A stretch of 64,000 bases of DNA, from the NCBI RefSeq assembly GCF_028898845.1, contig NZ_CP118574.1, positions 3,844,001 through 3,908,000 of the forward strand. Reading direction: 5' to 3'. The DNA comes from Streptomyces sp. WZ-12 (lineage in GTDB: Bacteria; Actinomycetota; Actinomycetes; Streptomycetales; Streptomycetaceae). Shown in pieces: positions 54,392 to 62,187 of the stretch; position 1 is the first letter of the stretch, and each line of letters begins with the position of its first letter. Under the pieces are notes generated by a model. The model was not told the origin of the DNA and ran no database searches. It saw nothing but the letters and a program-made list of their open reading frames with translations. A program made the translations under genes and the position numbers.

Positions 54392-55114
54392 TCAGACCGG
54401 CGAGACCACCGGCGCGTCCAGGGCCGCCCGCCACTCCCGTACGGCGGCGGCGTCCACCGGGCCGCTCCAGCCAGCGGGGCGGGCCGCGCCCCCGATGTGG
54501 AAGGCGTCCAGCCCGGCCGCCCGCAGCTCCGGCAGGTGCCCCAACTGGAGCCCGCCGCCTACCAAGATCCGCGGCGCGTACCCGGGTTCGTCGGCCGCGG
54601 TGCGCGCCTGCTCGCCGATCAGCGTCGCCAGCCCCGCGCCGACGCCCTCCGCGGCACCCGCGGTCAGATAGGTGTCCAGCCCGGACGGGCCGGCGAGGCC
54701 CGCCAGCTCCCGGCGGAGCGCGTCGCGGTCGGCGGCCCGGTCGACGGCCCGGTGGAAGGTCCACCGGCACCCGTCGATCGCCCCGGCCAGCGCCCGCACC
54801 GCGGCCAGGTCCGGCCGCCCGTCCGGCGTCAGGAAGCCCAGGACGAACTCCTCGGCGCCCTCGGCCCGCAGCGCCGCCGCCTGTGCGCGCAGCGCGTCCA
54901 CGTCGCCCGCGGCGAAGCCGTCGGCGGCGCGCAGCATCACCCGCAGCGGGATGTCGACGGCCGCCCGGATCGCGGCGAACGTGGTGCGCGACGGGGTCAG
55001 TCCGTCCGCGGCCATGTCCGCGACCAGTTCCAGGCGGTCGGCACCGCCGGCCTGCGCGGCGACCGCGTCCTCGGGACCGAGCGCGATCACCTCCAGGAGC
55101 GCGCGCTGATTCAT
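54392..55114 (-). CDS. cutC: CutC-family protein
   Basis: A 240-residue TIM-barrel protein of the CutC family, historically linked to copper homeostasis, though that role is disputed. Signature segments: LLEVIALGPEDAVAAQAGGA, DRLELVADMAADGLTPS, EEFVLGFLTPDG, TFHRAVDRA and RILVGGGLQLGHLPELRAAG. ATG 55114 gives the usual N-terminus; the extension to 55198 is not conserved. Divergent from the signalling-like cluster at 55417. Confidence 0.9.
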   Translation of the reverse strand: MNQRALLEVIALGPEDAVAAQAGGADRLELVADMAADGLTPSRTTFAAIRAAVDIPLRVMLRAADGFAAGDVDALRAQAAALRAEGAEEFVLGFLTPDGRPDLAAVRALAGAIDGCRWTFHRAVDRAADRDALRRELAGLAGPSGLDTYLTAGAAEGVGAGLATLIGEQARTAADEPGYAPRILVGGGLQLGHLPELRAAGLDAFHIGGAARPAGWSGPVDAAAVREWRAALDAPVVSPV

Positions 55115-55416
55115 ACGACCCAACCTTCCGATGACGAACGACGTGGCAAGAGCGCGCGGGGCGCGGGCCCGGGGCGGCGCCCGCCCCACACCCCACAACA
55201 GGTCTAGTCCAATACCCAGCCTAAGCGCTCACCCCTCACCGCACCGCCATGCACCTCGCAACGTGACGGAAAACCACCCGTTCCCTCCCCTCCCATCCTC
55301 CCGAAACCACTCAATGAAGGGAGTGTGAATCAGCGCCCACATGGGTAACACGCCTTTCCTGTAAGGGCGTTGCTCCCATCCGCCGCTCGCCCGCACCCCG
55401 AGGACGGAGAGGCCCA
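55115..55416. other. Divergent gap between cutC and the three-gene unknown cluster
   Basis: 302 bases, no gene seen. Near its right end AACACGCC-TTTCCTGTAA-GGGCGTT forms a stem-loop (about 55349-55371) in the presumed leader of the cluster, and GGAGAGG at 55405-55411 is the ribosome site of the first gene. The left part is C-rich and featureless. Confidence 0.4.
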
Positions 55417-55884
55417 ATGACCGACCTTGCCACCGTTTCCACCGAAATAGCCCCATATCTCGCCATAGCGGCCAACAGCCTGGGCACCTCCGTCCTCACC
55501 GCCGCCCAGGACCGGATCGCCGAACGCACCGTGACCGCCGGCGAGGGCTTCTTCCGCCGCCTGCTGCACCGCCGCGACACCGCCCTCGGCGAAGACCCCG
55601 CGCAGCCGCTCCTCGACGCCGACCGCGCCGACGCCCTCGACCGCCTGCTGGCCACCCTCGACGACGGCGACCGCCGGCTGCTCGCCGCCGCCCTGACCGC
55701 CTGGCTGAACTCCCCCGAGCACGACGCCGACGGCTTCCGCCGGCACGTCGCCCAACTCGCCGCCGGCGGCCCGCGGATCACCTACAACAACCCCACCGCG
55801 ACCGGCCAGGGCTCCATCGCCGCCGGCGAGATCCACGGCACCATCAACATGGGAGGCGGCCCCCAGACGCGGGACGACGCATGA
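55417..55884 (+). CDS. Cytosolic helical protein with C-terminal Gly/Asn amyloid-like motif
   Basis: 155 residues, no named family. Residues 10-115 are helical: YLAIAANSLGTSVLTAAQDR, AERTVTAGEGFFRRLLHRRD, then DDGDRRLLAAALTAWLNSPE. The C-terminus ends in a Gly/Asn-rich motif: YNNPTATGQGSIAAGEIHG followed by TINMGGG. The same motif (NN-x-T-x2-G-x2-SIAAG-x-I) occurs at the N-terminus of the next protein. GGAGAGG is 5 bases before the ATG, and the stop overlaps the next start (ATGA). The helical part may be an adaptor; the tail resembles RHIM-like/bacterial amyloid-signalling segments. Function is inferred only. Confidence 0.78.
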   Translation: MTDLATVSTEIAPYLAIAANSLGTSVLTAAQDRIAERTVTAGEGFFRRLLHRRDTALGEDPAQPLLDADRADALDRLLATLDDGDRRLLAAALTAWLNSPEHDADGFRRHVAQLAAGGPRITYNNPTATGQGSIAAGEIHGTINMGGGPQTRDDA

Positions 55885-56624
55885 GCACCCGGCGACCACC
55901 CCGCCCGCCCCAGGGACCCACCCACAACAACGCCACCAGCCACGGCGACCACTCCATCGCCGCGGGCAACATCCGCAACGTCGTCATCCGCTGGGCCCTG
56001 CAACACCCCAGCGCCCGCTGGCTGCCCCTGCTCCTGGCCTGCGCCGCCCTGCTCCTCGCCGGCACCACCTGGCCGGACGGCCCGGCCACCCAGTACGCCC
56101 TGTGGGCCGTCCTGGTCGCCCTCTCCCTGGCCACCGCCGCCGCCCGCGTCCTCGTCCAACGCCCCCGCGACGCCCGGATCGTGGCCGCCCTCTCCCTCGT
56201 CTCCGTCCTGGCCAGCGTCGGCGGCTGGCTGGCCTTCCGGAACGTGGCCACCCACGGCGAGCTCGACGTGACCGGCAAGATCACGCTCCAGGGCCGGCAA
56301 CCACTGGACGACACCGCCCACCGCACCGTCACCCTGCGCCTGGAACCCTCCTCCCTGAAGGGGAGCCGCAACGCCCTCCGCGTCACCCTGGCCATCGAGG
56401 ACCAGGACCCCGCCGGCCCGACCTGCGTCCCGGACTCCTCCGCCACCGCCTCGCTGATCAGCTCCGGCGTGCCCTCCCAGCAGCAGAGCGTCAACCCCGA
56501 CGGCACCGCCGACTTCGACCTGGGTGCGCAGGCCGACGCCGTACGGATCGAGGTCACGCTGACCACCGGCCCCGGTTGCCGGATGAACGTCCGACCCACG
56601 CGGGTCACGCTCCACGACCGGTGA
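55881..56624 (+). CDS. Three-span membrane protein with N-terminal amyloid-like motif and outer beta domain
   Basis: 247 residues. The cytosolic N-terminus holds THNNATSHGDHSIAAGNIRN, matching the tail of the preceding protein at 11 of 22 aligned positions. Three hydrophobic spans follow (about 45-63 WLPLLLACAALLLAGTTW; 68-90 YALWAVLVALSLATAAARVL; 97-118 ARIVAALSLVSVLASVGGWL). The odd number puts the 125-residue beta-rich C-terminus outside (HGELDVTGKITLQGRQPLDD; two cysteines, CVPDSS and GCRMNV, could form a disulfide). It is coupled to the gene before by ATGA, and a solute-binding lipoprotein gene follows after 29 bases. Confidence 0.8.
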   Translation: MSTRRPPRPPQGPTHNNATSHGDHSIAAGNIRNVVIRWALQHPSARWLPLLLACAALLLAGTTWPDGPATQYALWAVLVALSLATAAARVLVQRPRDARIVAALSLVSVLASVGGWLAFRNVATHGELDVTGKITLQGRQPLDDTAHRTVTLRLEPSSLKGSRNALRVTLAIEDQDPAGPTCVPDSSATASLISSGVPSQQQSVNPDGTADFDLGAQADAVRIEVTLTTGPGCRMNVRPTRVTLHDR

Positions 56625-56653
56625 ACCACCGCACGCACGAGAAACGGGGACCC

Positions 56654-57514
56654 ATGCACTTCCGCACCACCGGCATCGCGGCCGCGCTCGCGCTCACCGC
56701 GCTCACCGCCACCGCGTGCAGTTCCAGCGAGCCCGCTTCGCTCTTCGCCTCCGGAAAAGTCCTGGTGGGCGTGAAAAGCGATCAGCCGGGCACCGGATAC
56801 TTCCCGGACGGCTACAACCCGTCCGGATTCGACATCACCCTCGCGCGGCACATCCTCAAGACCGTTGGCGCGGAACCGGATTTCAGCGCCGTCCCCTCCG
56901 AGGACCGGCTCACCGTGCTCACGGGGAAGAAGAAGGACCTGATCATCGCGACCTTCTCCATCACCCCCGACCGCATGAAACAACTCGATTTCGCGGGCCC
57001 CTACGCCAATACCCGACAGGGAATCATGGTCCGCAAGAACGACCACCGCATCACCAAACCCTCCGACGTCATCGGCAAACGCGTCTGCGCCTGGCCAGGC
57101 ACCACCTCGTACAACACCCTCAACGGCCCGGAGGGCGCGGGCATGAAGGTCTACCAGTCGCAGACCGCCCAGGGCTGCATCACCGACCTGCTGAACAAGA
57201 CCGCCGACGCCGTCTCCACCGACCAGATGATCCTCTACGGATTCACCCAGGAACACCGCGACCTCAAGGTCATCCCCAACATCACCTACGGGCCCTTCAA
57301 CCAATACGGCATCGCGATGGACAAGGGACACCACGCCGACTGCGTCAAAATCCGCGACGCGCTGAAGGATTATGTCTCGGGCAGCAGTTGGAGCCAGGAC
57401 TTCTCCACCACCCTCCCGTCCATTCCGCATGCCGACCCCGATTGGGAGGGCCACTACAAGCCCCGCACGGCCAACATCGACGCCCTCTCCTGCCGCGCCA
57501 AGCCCGCCTTCTGA
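56654..57514 (+). CDS. Solute-binding lipoprotein (SBP_bac_3, GlnH-like)
   Basis: 286 residues. Lipoprotein signal LALTALTATAC with the lipidated Cys near residue 22. A type II amino-acid-binding fold follows: GKVLVGVKSDQPGTGYF, PSGFDITLARHILKTVGAEP, LIIATFSITPDRMKQLDFAG, YANTRQGIMVRKND, GKRVCAWPGTTSYNTL. Polar amino acids are the usual ligands. No permease or ABC ATPase gene adjoins, so it is likely a sensor subunit rather than part of an importer, comparable with GlnH, which signals through GlnX to PknG. The last gene of the cluster, 29 bases after the membrane protein. Confidence 0.88.
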   Translation: MHFRTTGIAAALALTALTATACSSSEPASLFASGKVLVGVKSDQPGTGYFPDGYNPSGFDITLARHILKTVGAEPDFSAVPSEDRLTVLTGKKKDLIIATFSITPDRMKQLDFAGPYANTRQGIMVRKNDHRITKPSDVIGKRVCAWPGTTSYNTLNGPEGAGMKVYQSQTAQGCITDLLNKTADAVSTDQMILYGFTQEHRDLKVIPNITYGPFNQYGIAMDKGHHADCVKIRDALKDYVSGSSWSQDFSTTLPSIPHADPDWEGHYKPRTANIDALSCRAKPAF

Positions 57515-57532
57515 CCGGACACAATGACGCCC

Positions 57533-58213
57533 ATGACCGACCCCCGCCCCACCCTGGCCGCCCGTTGGACGGCCACCGTCGCGCAGGCCCGCGACACCGC
57601 CCAGGAAGGCCCCGACCCCGCCCCGTACGCGGACAACCTGCTGCGCCGCTGGGCCGAGCCACAGCGTCGCTACCACACCACCGACCACCTCATCGCCGTC
57701 CTCGACCGGATCGACGAACTCGCCGCGCACGCCGAGGACTTGCCCGCCGTCCAGTTGGCGGCCTGGTTCCACGACGCCGTCTACCGGCCCGACCGCTCCG
57801 AGAACGAGGAGCGCAGCGCCGCCCTCGCCGAGCGCGCCCTCCCCGAACTGGGCGTCGACGCGACCCGCACCGCCGAGGTGGCCCGCCTCGTCCGCCTCAC
57901 CGTCACCCACGACCCGGCGCCCGAGGACCGCAACGGCGCCGTGCTGTGCGACGCCGACCTGGCCGTCCTGGCCGGCGGCCCCGACGCGTACGCCGCCTAT
58001 GCCGCCGCCGTCCGCGCCGAGTACGGCTTCGTCCCCGACCCGGACTTCCGGGCCGGCCGCGCCACCGTGCTCCGCCAACTCCTCGCCCTCCCCCGCCTGT
58101 TCCGCACCCCGTGGGCACACGACCAGTGGGAGGGCGCGGCCCGCCGCAACCTGGCGACCGAACTCGCCCTCCTGGAGAGCGGCGGCGCCCCCGTTACCGG
58201 CGACGGCGACTAA
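57533..58213 (+). CDS. HD-domain metal-dependent phosphohydrolase-like protein
   Basis: About 226 residues. Motifs: RRYHTTDHLIAVLDRIDELA, LAAWFHDAVYRPDRSENEER (His-Asp pair) and AVLCDADLAVLAGGPDAYAA (distal Asp), as in predicted HD-superfamily hydrolases of this length. Substrate unknown. ATG 57533 is preferred because CACAAT lies 7 bases upstream; ATG 57524 would add three residues. It follows the lipoprotein gene by 18 bases but seems to have its own promoter. Confidence 0.85.
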   Translation: MTDPRPTLAARWTATVAQARDTAQEGPDPAPYADNLLRRWAEPQRRYHTTDHLIAVLDRIDELAAHAEDLPAVQLAAWFHDAVYRPDRSENEERSAALAERALPELGVDATRTAEVARLVRLTVTHDPAPEDRNGAVLCDADLAVLAGGPDAYAAYAAAVRAEYGFVPDPDFRAGRATVLRQLLALPRLFRTPWAHDQWEGAARRNLATELALLESGGAPVTGDGD

Positions 58214-58301
58214 CCGGGGCGGGAGGGCGCGCTCCACCACGTGGCGAACGCCACCCCACGAACGGGAATGCCGGCCCCCGCCCGCACCGTTGTCACCTGT
58301 C

Positions 58302-59657
58302 ATGCCAGCACCATCCGTCCCCCCTCCCCGCACCCGCCTCCCCATCGCCGTGTACGTCCTCGGCCTGTCCGTATTCGCCCTGGGTACCAGCGAGTTCATG
58401 CTCTCCGGCATCCTCCAGCCGCTCGCCCGTGATCTGCGGGTCTCCATCCCACAGGCCGGACTGCTGGTCTCCGCGTTCGCCATCGGGATGGTGGTCGGCG
58501 CCCCCGTGCTGGCCGCCGCGACGCTCCGCCTGCCGCGCCGCACCACTCTGATATCCCTGCTCGCCGTCTTCGGCCTCGGCCAGGCAGCGGGCGCGCTGGC
58601 ACCCTCCTACGGCATGCTCTTCGCCTCCCGCGTGGTCAGCGCGCTGGCCTGCGCCGGTTTCTGGGCGGTGGGCGCGGCCGTGGCCGTCTCGCTCGTCCCG
58701 GTGACCGCCCGGGCCCGCGCCATGGCCGTCATGGTCGGCGGCCTGAGCATCGCCAACATCGCCGGCGTGCCGGCCGGCGCCCTGCTCGGCCAGCACGCCG
58801 GCTGGCGCTCCGCCTTCTGGGCGGTGGCCGTGCTCTCCGTGATCGGCCTCGTCGGCGTCATCGCCCTGGTGCCGCGCACGGAGGTGCCGACCGGCGAGGA
58901 CCGCCCGCAGCTCCGCCGCGAGCTGACCATCTACAAGGACAAGCAGGTCTGGCTGGCACTGATCGCCACCGCCATGAACGGCGCCGCGGTCTTCGCCCTC
59001 TTCTCGTACCTCTCCCCGCTGCTGACCGAGACCGCCGGCCTCGCCGAGAGCTGGGTCCCGACGGTGCTCGCCCTGTTCGGCGTCGGCGCGCTGATCGGTA
59101 CGTTCATCGGCGGCCGGATCGCCGACGCGCACCTCTTCGGCACGCTCTTCACCGGCATCTCGGCCTCCACCCTCGTCCTCACCATCCTGGCGCTGACCGC
59201 GCACAGCCCGGTCGCCGCGGTGGCCCTCGCCCTGATGCTCGGCGTCACGGCGTTCACCACGGCCCCGGCGCTCAACGCCCGGATGTTCAACGTGGCGAAC
59301 GCCGCCCCGACCCTCGCCGGCGCCACCACCACCGCCGCGTTCAACATCGGCAACACCCTCGGCCCCTGGCTGGGCGGCCTGGCGATCAGCGCCGGCTGGG
59401 GCTACCCGTCCGTCGCCTGGACCGGCGCCGCCCTCGCCGCCGTCGCCGTCCTGACCACCGCCGTCGCCTACCGCCTCCACCGGGCCACGGGGCGCTCGCG
59501 GGTCGTGGCGTCGTCCGCGGGGGGCGCCGGGGCGTTGGGGGCGGGGGGTGGGGAGGTGGGGGCGGCCGCCGCCGCTCGCCGCAGGGCCCCCTCCCCCACC
59601 GGCAGCGGGGCCCCCTCCCCCACCTCCACCACCGCTGAGGCCGCGGACAACCGCTGA
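58302..59657 (+). CDS. MFS exporter (Cmx/CmrA chloramphenicol-efflux type)
   Basis: 451 residues, 12 spans. It begins with the group signature PIAVYVLGLSVFALGTSEFM, and continues GILQPLARDLRVSIPQAGLL, motif C-like GGLSIANIAGVPAGALLGQH, and TTAAFNIGNTLGPWLGGLAI. Members export chloramphenicol or similar compounds; other AraJ-like members export sugars or arabinosides. The last 55 residues are a disordered Gly/Ala/Pro tail from a decaying GC-rich repeat (AGGGCCCCCTCCCCCACC twice, 59583-59622). No ribosome site before ATG 58302. Confidence 0.9.
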   Translation: MPAPSVPPPRTRLPIAVYVLGLSVFALGTSEFMLSGILQPLARDLRVSIPQAGLLVSAFAIGMVVGAPVLAAATLRLPRRTTLISLLAVFGLGQAAGALAPSYGMLFASRVVSALACAGFWAVGAAVAVSLVPVTARARAMAVMVGGLSIANIAGVPAGALLGQHAGWRSAFWAVAVLSVIGLVGVIALVPRTEVPTGEDRPQLRRELTIYKDKQVWLALIATAMNGAAVFALFSYLSPLLTETAGLAESWVPTVLALFGVGALIGTFIGGRIADAHLFGTLFTGISASTLVLTILALTAHSPVAAVALALMLGVTAFTTAPALNARMFNVANAAPTLAGATTTAAFNIGNTLGPWLGGLAISAGWGYPSVAWTGAALAAVAVLTTAVAYRLHRATGRSRVVASSAGGAGALGAGGGEVGAAAAARRRAPSPTGSGAPSPTSTTAEAADNR

Positions 59658-59708
59658 CGGTCCCGCCGCCTCCCCGGTCCGGCCGCTGCGCTCAGCGGCC
59701 GGACCGGC

Positions 59709-59999
59709 TCACTTCTTCAGGTACTTCCGCACACTCAGCACCGCGACGCAGGCGCCGATGACGGACGCCGCCAAGGCGCCCACAACAACGACGGTGCCGG
59801 CGCCCGTCGCTATCGCGCGCAGGCATCCCACGATCCCGGCGATCGTGAACCCGACCCCCAGCACCAACGGACGGTTCCCCGAGGGTCTGACGAAGTCGAT
59901 CAGCGCCGACTTCACACCGTCGACCAACTTCTCGTCGTCTCTCCAGCGGCCCTTCCCACCGCTACGCCCCGCACCGGGACCGTTCTCTGCGTCTCCCAC
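59709..59999 (-). CDS. Small two-span membrane protein
   Basis: 96 residues. A charged cytosolic head (GKGRWRDDEKLVDGVKSALI), two spans (PLVLGVGFTIAGIVGCLRAI and VVVGALAASVIGACVAVL) and a basic end RKYLKK. GGAGG lies 6 bases before the GTG at 59999. No family recognised. It stands alone between the Cmx-type exporter (convergent) and the DUF4031 gene. The region 60000-60211 upstream is C-rich and shows no gene. Confidence 0.75.
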   Translation of the reverse strand: MGDAENGPGAGRSGGKGRWRDDEKLVDGVKSALIDFVRPSGNRPLVLGVGFTIAGIVGCLRAIATGAGTVVVVGALAASVIGACVAVLSVRKYLKK

Positions 60000-60211
60000 G
60001 ACGCCTCCCCCTCTCCCCGGCTGCTCGCCGGACTACCAACCCAGCCTCTCGGCCGGCCTCTCCTTGCCCACGGCCGTGGCCGCGCGGGACCACCCCCGCG
60101 AACGTCACAGCCACCCCTCCCCCGAATCCCCACAAGCACACGTCGCGCAACCGCCCCACCGCACGGCCACTCCACAGACGCCCCAAGCCCGCCCGTCACA
60201 CGCACACGCCG

Positions 60212-60481
60212 TCACCCGGTGCGCCGCCCCTTCGGGCGTCGCAGGCCCGCATCCGTGAGCCGGCGGACCAGCTCCTTGGAGCCGATCTCCAACGCCCCCG
60301 CCCGCACGGCATCGTCGTACCGCTCGGCCGGCAGGTCGTAGTGGTCGCGCTCGAAGGCGCGCCGCGGCGCGCCTATCGACGCCGCGAAACGGTGCAGTTC
60401 GTCGAACGACCGGTCACTCACCAGGTGCGACCACATACGACCGTGCCCCGGCCAGATGGGCGGGTCGATGTAGAGCGTCAC
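60212..60481 (-). CDS. DUF4031 protein
   Basis: An 89-residue DUF4031 protein: LYIDPPIWPGHGRMWSHLVS, FDELHRFAASIGAPRRAFER, DHYDLPAERYDDAVRAGALE. The conserved His and Asp residues hint at a metal-dependent hydrolase-like role, but the family is uncharacterised. The GTG at 60481 is 1 base after the stop of the upstream gene (TGAGGTG), so translation is coupled. Confidence 0.9.
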   Translation of the reverse strand: MTLYIDPPIWPGHGRMWSHLVSDRSFDELHRFAASIGAPRRAFERDHYDLPAERYDDAVRAGALEIGSKELVRRLTDAGLRRPKGRRTG

Positions 60482-60482
60482 C

Positions 60483-60845
60483 TCAGTCCCCCGCCGGCGC
60501 CCGCAACCGCCCCACCGGGGCGACGGACACCGCCGTCTTCGGACACACCCAGTGCGGGTCCGGGCCCAACTCCGGCTCCACGTCGAGCGCGTGCGGGTCG
60601 CCGCCCTCCGTGCACACCGGGCACAGCGGCCACCGCCCGTAGCGCTCCAGCAGTGCGTCCTGTACGTCCTGCGCTATCAACCCCGCGACGAACGAGGCGC
60701 CCTCAGGCCACTGCTCCACCCACCATCGGCGATGCGTCACCGCATCCTCGACGAGCGAGACGATCTCTGCGTCCGCGACGTCGTCTGCCACCAGGTCGGC
60801 GAGCACCAGCGCTCGCGCGGCGTGCAATGCCTGTTCCAGCTCCAT
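60483..60845 (-). CDS. Hypothetical protein with C-terminal cysteine pairs
   Basis: 120 residues. The helical N-terminal two-thirds (ELEQALHAARALVLADLVAD, AGLIAQDVQDALLERYG) are followed by WPLCPVCTEGGDPHALDVEP and DPHWVCPKT, a likely zinc-binding pair (Cys-x2-Cys ... Cys). No family recognised. ATG 60845 is chosen with GAGG close before it. It forms a two-gene operon with the DUF4031 gene. Confidence 0.75.
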   Translation of the reverse strand: MELEQALHAARALVLADLVADDVADAEIVSLVEDAVTHRRWWVEQWPEGASFVAGLIAQDVQDALLERYGRWPLCPVCTEGGDPHALDVEPELGPDPHWVCPKTAVSVAPVGRLRAPAGD

Positions 60846-60941
60846 GACCTCATTCTCGCGCGAGCAGCCGACCGGGCCGAAGTTATCCACAGGCTGGTCG
60901 CCAACGCCGCCACGGTCCGTCCACAGGCGTCACGGAGGGTG

Positions 60942-61005
60942 TTGACGCGCCACCGGCGCTGAAAATAGCTTTCAGTCATGAACAGTGCAGTGAAGGAAAC
61001 TTTCA
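60942..61005 (+). promoter_or_regulatory. rpiR-type gene promoter with two operator-like sites
   Basis: TTGACG (60942-60947), an 18-base spacer and TAGCTT (60966-60971), then 6 bases to the ATG at 60978. Site 1, CTGAAA-ATAGC-TTTCAG (60959-60975), covers the -10. Site 2, TGAAG-GAAAC-TTTCA (60991-61005), lies just inside the gene, 31 bases (three helical turns) away. This arrangement fits autorepression by a dimeric RpiR protein binding on one DNA face. Confidence 0.68.
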
Positions 61006-61931
61006 ACGACCGCAGGTCGACTCCGGCACCGGCCCCGCCGGCGGCCGCGCCGGCCCCACCCGCCCCCGCGGCGCTGGCCGCCAAGGTCCGTACGCTCGCG
61101 CCGACGATGACGCGCTCCATGCAGCGCGTAGCGGAGACGGTCGCCGGCGACCCGGCCGGCTGCGCCGCCCTGACCGTCACGGGCCTCGCCGAGCGCACCG
61201 GCACCAGCGAGGCCACCGTCGTGCGCACCTCCCGCCTCCTCGGCTACCCGGGCTACCGCGACCTCCGCCTGGCCCTGGCCGCCCTCGCCGCGCAGCAGGC
61301 GACCGGCAGCGCGCCCGCCGTGACGGCCGATATAGCGGTCGACGATTCCCTGATCGATGTCATCGCCAAGTTGGCGCAGGAGGAGCGGCAGTGCCTCGCC
61401 GACACCGCCACCGCGCTGGACGTGACGCAGTTGGAGGCGGCCGTCGCCGCCCTCGCCTCCGCCCGCCGGATCGACGTCTACGGAATAGGAGCCTCCAACC
61501 TCGTCGCCCAGGACCTGGTCCAAAAGCTGCTGCGCATCGGCCTGATCGCGCACGCCCACTCCGACCCGCACCTCGCCGTCACCAACGCCGTGCAGATGCG
61601 GGCGCGCGACGTGGCCATCGCGATCACTCACTCCGGCCGCACGACCGACGTCATAGAGCCGCTGCGGGTCGCCTTCGAGCACGGCGCGACGACGATCGCC
61701 ATCACCGGCCGCCCGGACGGTGAGATCGCCGCCTACGCCGACCACATCCTGACGACGTCCACGGCCCGCGAGAGCGAGCTGCGCCCCGCGGCCATGTCCT
61801 CCCGCACCAGTCAACTCCTCGTCGTCGACTGCCTCTTCATAGGCGTCGCCCAGCGCACCTACGAAACGGCCGCCCCCGCCCTCTCCGCGTCATACGAGGC
61901 CCTGGCCCACCGCCACAACCCCCGCCACTGA
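60978..61931 (+). CDS. MurR/RpiR-family transcriptional regulator
   Basis: 317 residues. N-terminal HTH_6 domain (VAETVAGDPAGCAALTVTGL, AERTGTSEATVVRTSRLLGY) and C-terminal SIS sugar-phosphate domain (RRIDVYGIGASNLVAQDLVQ, DVAIAITHSGRTTDVIEPLR). It should sense MurNAc-6-P or GlcNAc-6-P and control murQ and the PTS genes downstream. A Pro/Ala-rich stretch at residues 14-35 is unusual. ATG 60978 fits the TAGCTT box 6 bases upstream (leaderless); the two palindromes at its promoter suggest autoregulation. Confidence 0.93.
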   Translation: MNSAVKETFNDRRSTPAPAPPAAAPAPPAPAALAAKVRTLAPTMTRSMQRVAETVAGDPAGCAALTVTGLAERTGTSEATVVRTSRLLGYPGYRDLRLALAALAAQQATGSAPAVTADIAVDDSLIDVIAKLAQEERQCLADTATALDVTQLEAAVAALASARRIDVYGIGASNLVAQDLVQKLLRIGLIAHAHSDPHLAVTNAVQMRARDVAIAITHSGRTTDVIEPLRVAFEHGATTIAITGRPDGEIAAYADHILTTSTARESELRPAAMSSRTSQLLVVDCLFIGVAQRTYETAAPALSASYEALAHRHNPRH

Positions 61932-62024
61932 CCGGCCGGCCCCGCGCAGTGGGCTTCGTACCGCGGGCCCCGAGGCGGCACGTACGGGCATCACGACACC
62001 CCGGGCGAGCCAGCCGAAAGCGCG

Positions 62025-62112
62025 GCACACCCACCGTCGGGCAGACGCACACCCATCGACAGGTGGCTGCGCACCCACCAACGGGCAAATGCACGCCCAC
62101 CAGCGACGGAAA
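62025..62112. repeat. Four tandem 22-base units upstream of murQ
   Basis: Four exactly 22-base units (62025-62046, 62047-62068, 62069-62090, 62091-62112), each beginning GC(A/G)C(A/G)CCCA(C/T)C. The period equals two helical turns. It lies in the 256-base gap between the regulator gene and murQ, 75 bases before the murQ start. Possible regulator-binding array or leader element. Confidence 0.65.
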
Positions 62113-62187
62113 GAGCGAAGGCAACCCACCAACACCAGCCGCACCACCACTCACCACCCCGTCCCACCCCACCTCCAAGGAGCCCCC

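Noticed and set aside
62025..62112. CRISPR or tRNA-like array before murQ
   Set aside because: Units are contiguous with no spacers and cannot fold as tRNA; treated as a regulatory-type repeat instead.
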